From Kiritimatiellia bacterium (GTDB lineage Bacteria > Verrucomicrobiota > Kiritimatiellia > RFP12 > UBA1067): 46,840 nucleotides of DNA. The stretch lies in assembly GCA_904502135.1 (NCBI GenBank), contig CAJGDE010000002.1, positions 1 through 46,840 on the forward strand, given 5' to 3'. Every line of letters starts with the position of its first letter. Position 1 is the first letter of the stretch. This document shows positions 1-8,341 of the stretch, piece after piece. The position numbers were made by a program, and so were the translations under genes. The notes under the pieces were generated by a model. That model was not told the origin of the DNA, made no database searches, and was given only the letters and a program-made list of their open reading frames with translations.

Positions 1-93
1 AAAATAAATTTTCATAGGGTTTTATTGGGCTTTTTTGAAAATTGGGATAAATCACCCCAGAAAAAGTGGGATAAGGGTGAAAAAATTACCCCC

Positions 94-123
94 TTGCACG
101 TTAAGCGTCATTTTTGATATAAT
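94..123 (+). promoter_or_regulatory. Promoter of the ribosomal alpha operon
   Basis: The -35 box TTGCAC (94-99) and a perfect -10 box TATAAT (118-123) are separated by 18 bases. Transcription would start near 130, giving a leader of about 33 bases before rpmJ. The -35 box is preceded by a C run (CCCCCTTGC), an arrangement repeated in front of the tRNA cluster at 46486-46520. I see nothing recognisable in bases 1-90, which are AT-rich. Confidence 0.75.
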
Positions 124-162
124 ATACGCTCATTCGACCACTCAAAAGAGTAAATAACAACC

Positions 163-276
163 ATGAAAGTACGTAGTTCCGTTCGTCGCATATGCGAGAA
201 CTGCCGCATCATCCGCCGTAAAGGCGTGGTGCGCGTGATCTGCACCAACCCGCGCCACAAACAGCGTCAGGGTTAA
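163..276 (+). CDS. rpmJ: 50S ribosomal protein L36
   Basis: This 37-residue protein is the small zinc-binding protein of the large ribosomal subunit. It has the usual L36 length and the zinc ligands Cys11, Cys14, Cys27 and His32, so it is the zinc-containing (C+) form. It starts at ATG 163 about 33 bases after the predicted transcription start, with a weak AAGAG-type ribosome binding site. It heads the cluster directly before rpsM, as in many bacteria, where it normally follows secY or infA. Here it has its own promoter and is the first gene of the operon. Identification is secure. Confidence 0.95.
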   Translation: MKVRSSVRRICENCRIIRRKGVVRVICTNPRHKQRQG

Positions 277-302
277 GAAAGATAAAAAGAGGTAAAACAA
301 CT

Positions 303-683
303 ATGCCTAGAATGATGGGTGTGGACATTCCGGGAAAGAAGCATATACGTTATGCTCTCCGTTATATCCACGGTATCGGGCCAAAACGCGCTGATGATGT
401 TTTGGCGGCTTGCAATGTCGACCCGATGAAGAAGGCCGACGACGTGACTCAGGAAGAAATTCACTCCCTGACTACGTACATCCAAGATCACTTCCGTGTT
501 GAGGGTGACCTTCGCCGTGAAGTTTCTCAGAATATCCGCCGTTTGATCCAGATTGGTTCGTACCGCGGTCTTAGGCACAAGAAGGGGCTTCCCGTGCGTG
601 GTCAGCGCACTAAGACGAACGCCCGCACCCGCAAGGGTGGCAAGCGCGTTTCGATCGCAATGCCCAAGCAGGCCGGTCGCTAA
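303..683 (+). CDS. rpsM: 30S ribosomal protein S13
   Basis: S13 sits in the head of the small subunit and contacts the P-site tRNA and the B1 intersubunit bridge. The 126-residue product has the family's start (RMMGVDIPGKKHIRYALRYI), the helix-turn segment IHGIGPKRA, and the basic tail with the GLRHKKGLPVRGQRTKTNAR signature. The length is typical. The start at 303 follows an AGAGGT ribosome binding site. It lies 26 bases after rpmJ and 22 before rpsK, within the conserved S13-S11-S4-alpha order. Confidence 0.97.
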   Translation: MPRMMGVDIPGKKHIRYALRYIHGIGPKRADDVLAACNVDPMKKADDVTQEEIHSLTTYIQDHFRVEGDLRREVSQNIRRLIQIGSYRGLRHKKGLPVRGQRTKTNARTRKGGKRVSIAMPKQAGR

Positions 684-705
684 TCGTTAGAGAGGATTCT
701 TTACA

Positions 706-1155
706 ATGAGCGAAGAAATTAAGAATGATGTCGCCCCTGCGGCCGTTGCCGCTGATGGAGCCGCTCCCGCGGCCGAGGGTGAAGCTACTGCGAAGAAGCG
801 CGGCAAGTCTATTCCTGCCGGCATAGCTTTTATTCGTAGCACTTTTAACAATACGCAGGTTTCTATTGCCGATGCACGCGGCGGTGTTATTTCTTGGAGC
901 TCGGCTGGTAAGGCTGGTTTCAAGGGTAGCCGCAAGTCAACCGCATTTGCCGCCACTATGGTAGCGCAAGATGCTGCTCGCGTTGCTGTCGCCAAGGGCA
1001 TGCATGAATGCGAAGTTAGAATGCAGGGCGCTGGCGCCGGTCGTGAGTCGGCTGTACGCGCTATTCAGGCCGCCGGCATTCGTGTTACTCAAATCACCGA
1101 TACGACGCCGGTTCCGCACAATGGTTGCCGCGCCCGTAAGCGCAGGAGGGTCTAA
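706..1155 (+). CDS. rpsK: 30S ribosomal protein S11 with Ala/Glu/Pro-rich N-terminal extension
   Basis: S11 lines the platform of the small subunit near the mRNA exit. Residues from about 38 onward match the family, including FIRSTFNNTQVSI, GAGAGRESAVRAIQAAGI and the C-terminal PHNGCRARKRRRV. The protein is 149 residues, about 20 longer than usual. The extra part is an N-terminal stretch rich in Ala, Pro and Glu (residues 1-30). A GAGAGGA ribosome binding site precedes ATG 706, which supports the long form. A similar tail appears at the C-terminus of L17 in the same operon. Confidence 0.96.
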   Translation: MSEEIKNDVAPAAVAADGAAPAAEGEATAKKRGKSIPAGIAFIRSTFNNTQVSIADARGGVISWSSAGKAGFKGSRKSTAFAATMVAQDAARVAVAKGMHECEVRMQGAGAGRESAVRAIQAAGIRVTQITDTTPVPHNGCRARKRRRV

Positions 1156-1157
1156 TT

Positions 1158-1787
1158 ATGGGTCGTTACACTGGTCCCGTTTGTCGTTTGTGCCGCCGCG
1201 AAGGGCAGAAGCTCTTCCTCAAGGGCGCACGTTGCTATATGGCTAAGTGCCCAATCGAACAGGGTACGGGCGCTCCCGGCATGCATGTCGGCCGTCGTGC
1301 TCGCAAGATGTCTGAATACGGCACGCAGCTTCGTCAGAAGCAGTCTCTGCGTCGTCAGTACGGTATGGGCGAGCTTCAGTTCCGCCGCTTCTTCCAGGAG
1401 GCTCTTCGTAAAGAAGGTATTACCGGTGAGCTCCTTCTCCAGCAGCTCGAAATGCGCTTGGATAATATCGTCTATCGTCTCGGCATCGCTCCGAGCCGTC
1501 GCGCAGCCCGTCAGTTCGTCCTTCATGGGCACATTGAGGTTAATGGTCGCAAGGCCGCTATTCCTTCAATGATCGTCAATGTCGGCGATGTCGTCGCTGT
1601 TAAGGATAATGCGAAGTCCAAAGATGCCGCATCCCGCAGCGTTGAGGCCGCCACCGGCGCTCAGTTGCCTGTATGGATGCAGTTTGACAAGACGAATCTC
1701 AAGGCTGAGGTTCTTGCCGTTCCCACGCGTGAGCAGATCGCTCCGATCGTTGACGAACAGGCCATCGTCGAATTGTACTCGCGTTAA
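1158..1787 (+). CDS. rpsD: 30S ribosomal protein S4
   Basis: S4 is a primary 16S rRNA binder that starts assembly of the small subunit body and helps form the mRNA entry channel. The 209-residue protein has a zinc-binding N-terminus (Cys9, Cys12, Cys26, Cys31), the S4 core (LEMRLDNIVYRLG) and an S4 RNA-binding domain (SRRAARQFVLHGHIEVNGRK). Its length is standard. It begins two bases after rpsK, with the AGGAGGGT ribosome binding site lying inside the end of rpsK. In many bacteria S4 also represses its own operon, but I see no clear target structure here. Confidence 0.97.
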   Translation: MGRYTGPVCRLCRREGQKLFLKGARCYMAKCPIEQGTGAPGMHVGRRARKMSEYGTQLRQKQSLRRQYGMGELQFRRFFQEALRKEGITGELLLQQLEMRLDNIVYRLGIAPSRRAARQFVLHGHIEVNGRKAAIPSMIVNVGDVVAVKDNAKSKDAASRSVEAATGAQLPVWMQFDKTNLKAEVLAVPTREQIAPIVDEQAIVELYSR

Positions 1788-1824
1788 TATAACGTTTAAC
1801 ATTTATTTTCAAGGGAGATAAGTT

Positions 1825-2823
1825 ATGCCTATCCGTTTGAGCCGCTTTGAAATGCCCACGAAAGTCCAGGTGGATGAATCAACGAAGAGCGCGAATTACG
1901 CTCGTTTCGTTGCGGAGCCTTTCGAAATCGGCTATGCGAGAACCATCGGTAACTCGCTCAGGCGCGTTCTCCTCTCGTCGATCGAAGGCGCGGCTATCAC
2001 GTCTGTCAAGATTCGCGGCGTAAATCATGAGTTTTCCTCGATTAGAGGTTGCACGGAAGATGTCACTGACATCATCCTCAACCTCAAGCGGGTTCTTTTG
2101 AAGACTCCCTCGCGCGAGAATATGACGCTTACGCTTAAGGCTCAGGGGCCTTGCACGGTTTACGCCGGTGACTTCGCCAACGAGAATAGCGTTGAGGTTT
2201 TGAATCCTCGCCAGGAAATCTGCACTCTTGATGTTGACGGTACGCTCGAAATGGAGTGTGACGTCAAGACCGGGCGCGGTTTCTGTCTCGCTGACGGCAA
2301 TAAAAAGCCTGATCAGGAAATCGGAAAGATTGCGATCGATTCGATTTTCTCGCCTGTCACGCGTTGTAACTTCCTCGTGGAGAATACCCGCGTAGGCCAG
2401 CGCACTGACTACGAGAAGCTCATTCTTGACATTTGGACCGACGGGCGTATCGATCCGGAAATGGCTCTCAAGACTGCCAGCGCTGTTCTTCGTAGCCACA
2501 TCGACGTGTTTGTCGATGACGACGGCGACGAAGCGCTTGAGTTTGTCGATAGCGATGCTAAGGATGCCAACGAGAGAGAGAGATTGCGCAAGCTTCTTAA
2601 TATGTCGGTTAACGAAATCGAATTGAGCGTCAGAGCGGCTAACTGCCTTAACTATGCGAACATTTCGACTGTCGGAGAACTCGCTTCAAAGACCGAGGCT
2701 GATATGCTTAAGTATCGCAACTTCGGCAAGAAGTCGTTGACCGAGATTAAGGCCAAGCTCGTTCAGCTCGGCTTGTCGCTTGGGTACAAGTTTGATCCAG
2801 ATCTCCTCGAGAGCAAGAAATAA
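1825..2823 (+). CDS. rpoA: DNA-directed RNA polymerase subunit alpha
   Basis: The alpha subunit dimerises to nucleate RNA polymerase assembly, and its C-terminal domain contacts UP elements and activators. The N-terminal domain (to about residue 240) includes YARTIGNSLRRVLLSSIEGAA, the dimerisation segment. The C-terminal domain (about 258-325) includes the helix-hairpin-helix LKYRNFGKKSLTEIKAKL. The total length of 332 is typical. An AAGGGAGAT ribosome binding site precedes ATG 1825. It sits between rpsD and rplQ, the conserved place. Confidence 0.98.
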   Translation: MPIRLSRFEMPTKVQVDESTKSANYARFVAEPFEIGYARTIGNSLRRVLLSSIEGAAITSVKIRGVNHEFSSIRGCTEDVTDIILNLKRVLLKTPSRENMTLTLKAQGPCTVYAGDFANENSVEVLNPRQEICTLDVDGTLEMECDVKTGRGFCLADGNKKPDQEIGKIAIDSIFSPVTRCNFLVENTRVGQRTDYEKLILDIWTDGRIDPEMALKTASAVLRSHIDVFVDDDGDEALEFVDSDAKDANERERLRKLLNMSVNEIELSVRAANCLNYANISTVGELASKTEADMLKYRNFGKKSLTEIKAKLVQLGLSLGYKFDPDLLESKK

Positions 2824-2842
2824 GAATTAGGAGTTTAAGACT

Positions 2843-3250
2843 ATGCGTCATCAAAGAGTTATGAAAAAGTTCGGGCGCTCTACCGCCCATCGCACAATGC
2901 TTATGAAGAGCCTTGTGACGAACCTCATTCTCGCGGAGTCAATCAAGACGACCCTGCCCAAGGCTAAGGAAGCGCGCAAGGATGCTGACAAGATCGTTAC
3001 GGTCGCCAAGAAGGGCGATCTCTCGGCTCGTCGCTTGGCCGCCAGCCGTCTTACCGAGCCCAAGGCCGTCCAGAAGCTCTTCGACAAAATCGCCCCTGCG
3101 ATGAAAGATCGTAAAGGTGGCTACACGCGCATCGTTAAGCTTGGCGCCCGTAAGGGTGACGCCGCTGAGATGTGCATCCTCCAGTGGGTTATGCCTGAAG
3201 CGGCAGCTCCCGCTGCTGAGGCTAAAGAGCCGGCGAAGGAGGTGAAGTGA
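2843..3250 (+). CDS. rplQ: 50S ribosomal protein L17 with acidic Ala-rich tail
   Basis: L17 lies near the peptide exit tunnel of the large subunit. The N-terminal block MRHQRVMKKFGRSTAHRTML is diagnostic, and the core ends near residue 116 with CILQWV. The protein then runs on for about 19 residues rich in Ala, Glu, Pro and Lys, giving 135 in total. The start is fixed by the TTAGGAG ribosome binding site at about 2827. Its stop codon TGA shares a base with the ATG of rpsU, so the two genes are translationally coupled. Confidence 0.97.
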   Translation: MRHQRVMKKFGRSTAHRTMLMKSLVTNLILAESIKTTLPKAKEARKDADKIVTVAKKGDLSARRLAASRLTEPKAVQKLFDKIAPAMKDRKGGYTRIVKLGARKGDAAEMCILQWVMPEAAAPAAEAKEPAKEVK

Positions 3251-3453
3251 TGGCTATCCAACTCAAACTGAAAAAGGGTGAGTCGGTCGAGCGCGGTCTT
3301 AAGCGCATGAAGAAGATTATGGATAAAGAAGGTCTTCTCAAAACGCTTCGCGATCAGCGCTATTTCGAAAAGCCTTGCGTAAAGGCCCGTAAGAAATCAG
3401 CTCGTGCTCGCATCCGTATGCGTTCACGCCGCGGTCGTATGGAGCTCAACTGA
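3250..3453 (+). CDS. rpsU: 30S ribosomal protein S21
   Basis: S21 is a small, very basic protein of the small subunit that assists initiation. The product has the family pattern VERGLKRMKK and a basic C-terminal tail (RARIRMRSRRGRM). I chose ATG 3250, which overlaps the rplQ stop (TGATG) and lies 7 bases after GGAGG (3238-3242). The in-frame GTG at 3247 would add one Met. Finding rpsU at the end of the alpha operon is unusual, because in many proteobacteria it precedes dnaG and rpoD. A strong terminator follows. Confidence 0.95.
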   Translation: MAIQLKLKKGESVERGLKRMKKIMDKEGLLKTLRDQRYFEKPCVKARKKSARARIRMRSRRGRMELN

Positions 3454-3471
3454 TATAGAGCTTCAGCGCAG

Positions 3472-3507
3472 AAAAACGCCACCTCGTTTCGGGTGGCGTT
3501 TTTTTTT
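3472..3507 (+). terminator. Intrinsic terminator of the ribosomal operon
   Basis: An 8-base-pair stem ACGCCACC (3476-3483) pairs with GGTGGCGT (3492-3499) around an 8-base loop. It is followed by a T run to 3507 and preceded by an A run that can extend the stem. It separates the ribosomal operon from the promoter at 3528. Confidence 0.92.
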
Positions 3508-3527
3508 GTCATATCTACTTTAAGCAG

Positions 3528-3557
3528 TTGCATTTGAGGGCGATAATATAGTATAAT
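3528..3557 (+). promoter_or_regulatory. Promoter of the TPR/ExbBD operon, near-leaderless
   Basis: TTGCAT (3528-3533) and TATAAT (3552-3557) are spaced by 18 bases. Only 10 bases separate the -10 box from the ATG at 3568, so the predicted 5' leader is about 4 bases. No Shine-Dalgarno sequence is present. Confidence 0.75.
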
Positions 3558-3567
3558 CATATACATC

Positions 3568-6500
3568 ATGACATTCAAGGGTTTAACCATTTTATCACTG
3601 ACGACTCTGGCGTCGTTCGCTGCCTTTCCTCAAGAGGCTGGCGACAGTGCCGAAGCACCGCCGCCGGAGAATCCAGAACTCAAGGCAGAAATTGCCTACG
3701 TCGAGGCTTTGATAGCCAACGCCTATCCGGATTTCGCTGCTCCCATAATAGAGGCGACAAAGAAAAAGTGGCCTGAAAGCGAAGCTGTCTTTTTTGCTTT
3801 GGAAGTGCGAGGAATGCTCGCGCTCGGTCAGTTTGAGGCGGCTGAAAAATTGATCGCCTCTCTTCCCGACAGAAAAAGCGTCAAGTTCTGGACGGCCAGG
3901 CTTGAGGTCGCTAACAGCCATTACGCCCGCGGACAGATGCAGGAGTGCATGAAGATATATGATGAATTCTTCGTGACGTTCCCAAAACCGCCGAAAGAAA
4001 TATTTGAGTTTTATATGAACGCGTGTTTCACGTACGGGCAGTTGCTTGTGCGCGATAACCGTTTTGAAAAAGCCGCTGAGGCTTACGAAAAGGTTTTGCC
4101 TTCTCTGAAAGGCGAGGCGTGGCTTAATCTTGCGGTTGAAACGGCTGAAATATACATACGCCTTGCCGAAAGCCTTGACGATTTGTCCAAGCGCAAGAAA
4201 TTCCTGCAGTCAGCCGAGGCTATCGTAAACAAGCTTTTGTGGCGTACTGATAAGCCCGTCATCTTCGGCCGCGCCGTTTCCATGAAGGCTCATATCGCGC
4301 AGTTAGGCGGCGATATCGAGAGAGCGAACAAAACGATTGAGGAGCATATTGGAGACCTTGAATCGATTCATGCTCAGATCCTCGAGGTTGATCCTGACGG
4401 CAAATATGGTCTATTGAGAATGTCGCCGCTTCCTCAGTGCCGTTATCTTCAGGCGAAGATGCTTTGGCAGGAGGCGAAAAAACTTTTCGCGACAAAATCT
4501 TCCGCGAGCGACAAGAAGGCTGTCGATGAAAAAATTAAAGATCTCATGTTCGGGCCTCGTGTTAAAGGAAAGCGTCAGGGTTCGCGGGCAGCTTTCAATA
4601 TAGCCACGACCGTGTTTTTGAAATATGAGACTTCCGTCTGGGCGCCTGAGGCGGGAGAACTTTCCGACGAGATTCGCGAGTTCGCCCAAAAGCAGTACGG
4701 CGCCAACATCAAGACAAAGGTTTCCAAAGAGCAGCTCGCCAAGGTGCGCGCGGCGCAATTCAAGTCCGCATGGGAGCTTTTCAATTCTGGCGATTATCTT
4801 AAATCGATCGACGCTTACTTTGAGGTCCTTTCAAAATATCCTGAAAAGCCCGAGTCCGTTGCGGCTGTTGAAAATATAGTGAACTCTTATCTCGATCTCG
4901 TGGTAGAGGCGAAAAGCGAGGAACTGAAAGAAGAGTACCGCATGAATGCGGATGCCGTTTCGGGGTATTTGGCCGAAAGATTCTCTGGTAATGAAGATAA
5001 GGTTATCGTCTCGGAGGCCGGCAACGCCGTTTTGCGCATTGCCGCTAAAGAGGCCGAGCGCAAGCAGAATGACCGCGCCGAGGCGCTTTATGTTCAGTTT
5101 ATTTCTAACTTTAGGTCTCATCCCGTCGCGTCTTCTCTTGCGATGAAAAAAGCGATGGAGTATAAAGAAAAAGAGAATTACTCCGAGGCCATCAGATTTT
5201 TCGGTTTGATTACGCAGTATTACACCAATACCATTCATTACGCCCCGTCTCTTCAGCAGCTTTCCTATTGCCACGGCAAGCTTGGCAACAAAAAGGAAGA
5301 GATTGATTACATGATTTCATATCTGGACGTAGAGACGGTGAAAATCCGCAGGCTTCAGGGCCAGTTCAATCTTGCTCAGATGTACCGTAAGGACGGCGAA
5401 GATATTCTTAACAGCGCCGAGACTAACGCTACGCCAGAAGAAATCGAACTTCAGGAGCGTCGCGGCACGGCTCAGATCATCCTTGCGGTCAAGCAGTTCA
5501 ACCTGTTTTCGGATCAGTCCAAGGCGGCGCTCAACGATCCCGCAACGCCTGAATCAGACCGCGTAAGTTACCGCGCTCTTCACGAAGGAGCGCTGTTTAT
5601 GATCGGCGAATGCTGGAGCCGTATGAAACGCCCCGAGAAGTATCTAAAGATGTATCGCGAACGCGCCGCCGGATGCTACGAGAATTACGTCAAAGAATAC
5701 CCTGAAGGCAAATATGCCAAAACAGGGTTCGTAAAACTCGGAATGATCTATACCGCTCTTGGCGAAGCCGCGAAATCCAAAGACGCCCTTGACCGTCTTT
5801 CCCGCAACTTCCCGGATTCCGACGAGGCGAAAAACGCTAAACCGCGTCTGGCAAAGAGCCTTATTGAAATCGGCATGCGTGAAGAGGGCACTCAGATTTA
5901 TGCCGAGATGCTCCGTACGGACGGCTCGTATTCCGCATATCAATTCCTTAATGCAGGCGAGGCTCTTATTCAGGCGAAGAGCTGGGATCTCGCAAACCAG
6001 GCGTTTGAAAAAGCTATACGCTTAGCAGGCACAAATTCAATCACTACTGTCGCCCGCTCGCGTCTCGGTCAGGCGAAGTGCGCCTGGAAAGAAGGCTCTT
6101 ACGCTCAGGCGAGAGAATCTTTAGACCTCTTCCTGGCGGATGAAAAGATGTCGCGTCTGGCTATCGCCGCTGACGCCAATTTCATGCTTGTTGAAGTGGC
6201 GAGTGAACAGGGCAGAGTCGAGAAAGACAAGAAGTTGAGAGGCCAGTATTTCGGCGATGCTATCAAAGCCTTGAGAAAGGTCCGTCAGTATTGGGGCAAG
6301 AAGCCTCGCTGGGAGCAGGATTCCCTTGAGCTTCTTTCAGGCGACGTTCTTGTAGATCGTATGAAGGCCGAAGAATCGATGGGGCTTAAGGAAGAGGCTT
6401 TGGAGACCTGCGGCCGTGCGGCTTCGACATTCCAGGTATTCCTTCAGAGCCATCCCATTACAGAGGAGCGTCCGATCGACAAATGGGAGAGCGGAGAAGT

Positions 6501-6705
6501 GGCCAACCTCGAAAGAGCTTATTCGTCTATGATACCGTTGTTCAGTCTTATGGGCGCGCAGCAGGCGGACAGAGTTATCAAGTATGGTGAAGAGTATATG
6601 AAGCTCTTCCCTGAGGGCAAATCAAAAACACTGATTGCCAACTGTATAAACAAAGCCAAGGCAGATTTGCCGTCGGAAAAACCGGTTTCCCAAGAAGGAG
6701 AATAA
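3568..6705 (+). CDS. Large secreted tetratricopeptide-repeat protein
   Basis: The 1045-residue protein starts with a signal-peptide-like segment (LTILSLTTLASFAAFPQ). The rest is almost all helical repeats of TPR type, with recurring patterns such as FEKAAEAYEKVLPSL, GDYLKSIDAYFEVLSKYP and ANQAFEKAIRLAG. It probably acts in the periplasm as a protein-binding scaffold. It is the first gene of an operon that continues with a second TPR-like protein, ExbB and two ExbD. By position it could play the part that CpoB/YbgF, also a TPR protein, plays beside Tol proteins; that is inference only. It is 3 bases from the next gene. The specific partner is unknown. Confidence 0.85.
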   Translation: MTFKGLTILSLTTLASFAAFPQEAGDSAEAPPPENPELKAEIAYVEALIANAYPDFAAPIIEATKKKWPESEAVFFALEVRGMLALGQFEAAEKLIASLPDRKSVKFWTARLEVANSHYARGQMQECMKIYDEFFVTFPKPPKEIFEFYMNACFTYGQLLVRDNRFEKAAEAYEKVLPSLKGEAWLNLAVETAEIYIRLAESLDDLSKRKKFLQSAEAIVNKLLWRTDKPVIFGRAVSMKAHIAQLGGDIERANKTIEEHIGDLESIHAQILEVDPDGKYGLLRMSPLPQCRYLQAKMLWQEAKKLFATKSSASDKKAVDEKIKDLMFGPRVKGKRQGSRAAFNIATTVFLKYETSVWAPEAGELSDEIREFAQKQYGANIKTKVSKEQLAKVRAAQFKSAWELFNSGDYLKSIDAYFEVLSKYPEKPESVAAVENIVNSYLDLVVEAKSEELKEEYRMNADAVSGYLAERFSGNEDKVIVSEAGNAVLRIAAKEAERKQNDRAEALYVQFISNFRSHPVASSLAMKKAMEYKEKENYSEAIRFFGLITQYYTNTIHYAPSLQQLSYCHGKLGNKKEEIDYMISYLDVETVKIRRLQGQFNLAQMYRKDGEDILNSAETNATPEEIELQERRGTAQIILAVKQFNLFSDQSKAALNDPATPESDRVSYRALHEGALFMIGECWSRMKRPEKYLKMYRERAAGCYENYVKEYPEGKYAKTGFVKLGMIYTALGEAAKSKDALDRLSRNFPDSDEAKNAKPRLAKSLIEIGMREEGTQIYAEMLRTDGSYSAYQFLNAGEALIQAKSWDLANQAFEKAIRLAGTNSITTVARSRLGQAKCAWKEGSYAQARESLDLFLADEKMSRLAIAADANFMLVEVASEQGRVEKDKKLRGQYFGDAIKALRKVRQYWGKKPRWEQDSLELLSGDVLVDRMKAEESMGLKEEALETCGRAASTFQVFLQSHPITEERPIDKWESGEVANLERAYSSMIPLFSLMGAQQADRVIKYGEEYMKLFPEGKSKTLIANCINKAKADLPSEKPVSQEGE

Positions 6706-6708
6706 AGA

Positions 6709-7479
6709 ATGACAAAACCATTGATAGTTGCACTGGCAGCTCTTGCCTCAGTTGAATTATGGGCGCTTCCAGGAGTTCTAACGACAGAATCAGAAACTCT
6801 TAAGGGCGACATAAAGTGGCGCGCCAGAACAAAGCAGTACATTATTTCCGTAAAGAAGGGAACTACGATGGTAGACCTTGAGCGCAATCTTGCAGATGTG
6901 GTTTCGCTCGAGCTTCCTAAGCCCGCGGGATATGACAGAGCCGTTCAGCAGGTTGAAGCCAATCAAGGGGCTATGGCCATATCGGTTTTGTCAAAAATAG
7001 TTAGCGACTACCGGATGCTTCAGTGGGATAAACCCGCCGGGCGTTATCTTGCTATGGCGTATATTTCCGCCGATCAGCCTCAGAAAGCTTTGGAAGTCTG
7101 CGAAAAGATCATTTCGGAAGACAAGGCAGCGGCGTGGTCGGGTGAGCTTGCTTCCGCTTATTGGCAGGCACTCATGAGACTTGGAAAAACAGAGAAACTT
7201 CAAGGTCTTCTCAATAAGGCCGCCTCAAGCGGCAGCCGACAGGCTTCGGCCGCGGCTCTTGTCATGCGCGGCGACATCATCATCGCCGCCGCCAACGGCG
7301 CTCCCGACAAGCTTAAGGAAGCTCTTCGCGACGCATATCTCAGAGTAGCGCTCATGTACAACGACGAAGAGTGCGTCCGCGAACGCTCCGAGGCGATGCT
7401 CAAGGCGGCTTCCTGCTTTGAGAAGCTTGGGCAGACGGCTCGCGCCGAAAAACTTAAATCGCAGGCTAAAGCTCTTTAA
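6709..7479 (+). CDS. Secreted protein with TPR-like repeats
   Basis: This 256-residue protein has an N-terminal signal-like sequence (TKPLIVALAALASVELWA). A short beta-rich region follows (KWRARTKQYIISVKKGTTMVDL), then helical hairpins resembling TPRs (GRYLAMAYISADQPQKALEV, MLKAASCFEKLGQTARAEKL). An AAGGAG ribosome binding site precedes ATG 6709. It lies between the large TPR protein and ExbB, so it is most likely a periplasmic accessory of the same machine. I do not recognise a named family. Confidence 0.8.
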   Translation: MTKPLIVALAALASVELWALPGVLTTESETLKGDIKWRARTKQYIISVKKGTTMVDLERNLADVVSLELPKPAGYDRAVQQVEANQGAMAISVLSKIVSDYRMLQWDKPAGRYLAMAYISADQPQKALEVCEKIISEDKAAAWSGELASAYWQALMRLGKTEKLQGLLNKAASSGSRQASAAALVMRGDIIIAAANGAPDKLKEALRDAYLRVALMYNDEECVRERSEAMLKAASCFEKLGQTARAEKLKSQAKAL

Positions 7480-7518
7480 TACTAATTTATTATATCACTT
7501 AGAAAGGCAGATAATAAA

Positions 7519-8337
7519 ATGAATAAACTCAGAAAATCAATGTTGGCGGCCGCAGTGTTGGTCGGTACTTGTGTAGCTCCCATGGCGGCTATGCAGTCTT
7601 TTGGACAGGAGTTGACGGACGCAAACGGCAATGTTGTTTCAGATAACGCAGCGCAGACGACCAAATCCAGCGGCGGCTTTTATGAAATCGTTTTCGGCTC
7701 TGGTATAGTAGGTATGCTTTTGTGGTTTGCGCTTTTCGGTGACGGCGCAATGGCAATTTATTTTTCAATCGACTCTTCAATTCTCATCAAGCCCGATAAA
7801 CTCATTCCTAAGCGTCTTATGGATGGTGTTCAGGCCGCGATGGCCGAGGGTGATGTGGTAAAAGCCATGGAGGTTTGTCAGCAGAATCCTTCCGCGATGG
7901 CTTCTATCGTCATGGCTGCGTTCCAGCACATTGAGGAGGGTTTTGAGGCGATACAGGAAGCAGTCAACGCAGCCTCCGATCTCGAACAGGAGAAAATCCA
8001 GCAGCGTCTCAACTGGATTTCCGTTTGCGGAAACTTAGGACCTTCCCTTGGCCTTCTCGGTACGGTGCAAGGTATGATTTTGACGTTCCAAGCGCTTGCT
8101 TCCGGTGGTGCCGGCGATGCTGCGGCGCTCGCTAACTCGATTGGTCAGGCGCTTTGGACGACGGCTGGCGGTCTTATCGTTTCAATTCCGTCAATTACGG
8201 TTTTCTATTCGCTTCGCAATAAAGCCAACAGACTTATTCTCAAAATGATGGCGATGACGATGGAGATCTTGAACGGTCTTAGAAACGTCGCGGTTGAAGG
8301 TGACGGCGAAATGCCGATGGAAGAGGTACAGGCTTAA
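7519..8337 (+). CDS. ExbB/TolQ-family proton-channel protein
   Basis: This is a MotA/TolQ/ExbB-family inner-membrane protein that, with ExbD, uses proton flow to drive an envelope partner. The 272 residues comprise a signal-peptide-like start (1-30), a first membrane segment near 57-78, and a cytoplasmic helical stretch. Two conserved membrane helices follow, with the signatures GNLGPSLGLLGTVQGMILTF and ALWTTAGGLIVSIPSITVF. The extra N-terminal segment resembles the long forms of ExbB. An AAAGG site lies upstream. Two exbD-like genes follow closely, forming a complete energising module. Confidence 0.93.
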   Translation: MNKLRKSMLAAAVLVGTCVAPMAAMQSFGQELTDANGNVVSDNAAQTTKSSGGFYEIVFGSGIVGMLLWFALFGDGAMAIYFSIDSSILIKPDKLIPKRLMDGVQAAMAEGDVVKAMEVCQQNPSAMASIVMAAFQHIEEGFEAIQEAVNAASDLEQEKIQQRLNWISVCGNLGPSLGLLGTVQGMILTFQALASGGAGDAAALANSIGQALWTTAGGLIVSIPSITVFYSLRNKANRLILKMMAMTMEILNGLRNVAVEGDGEMPMEEVQA

Positions 8338-8341
8338 GATT

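Noticed and set aside
1879..2499. Open frame on the minus strand opposite rpoA
   Set aside because: It is the antisense of a secure core gene and has no family likeness.
8294..8341. Longer N-terminus for the first ExbD
   Set aside because: The extra 16 residues lie inside exbB and do not match the ExbD start; ATG 8342 aligns with the second ExbD.
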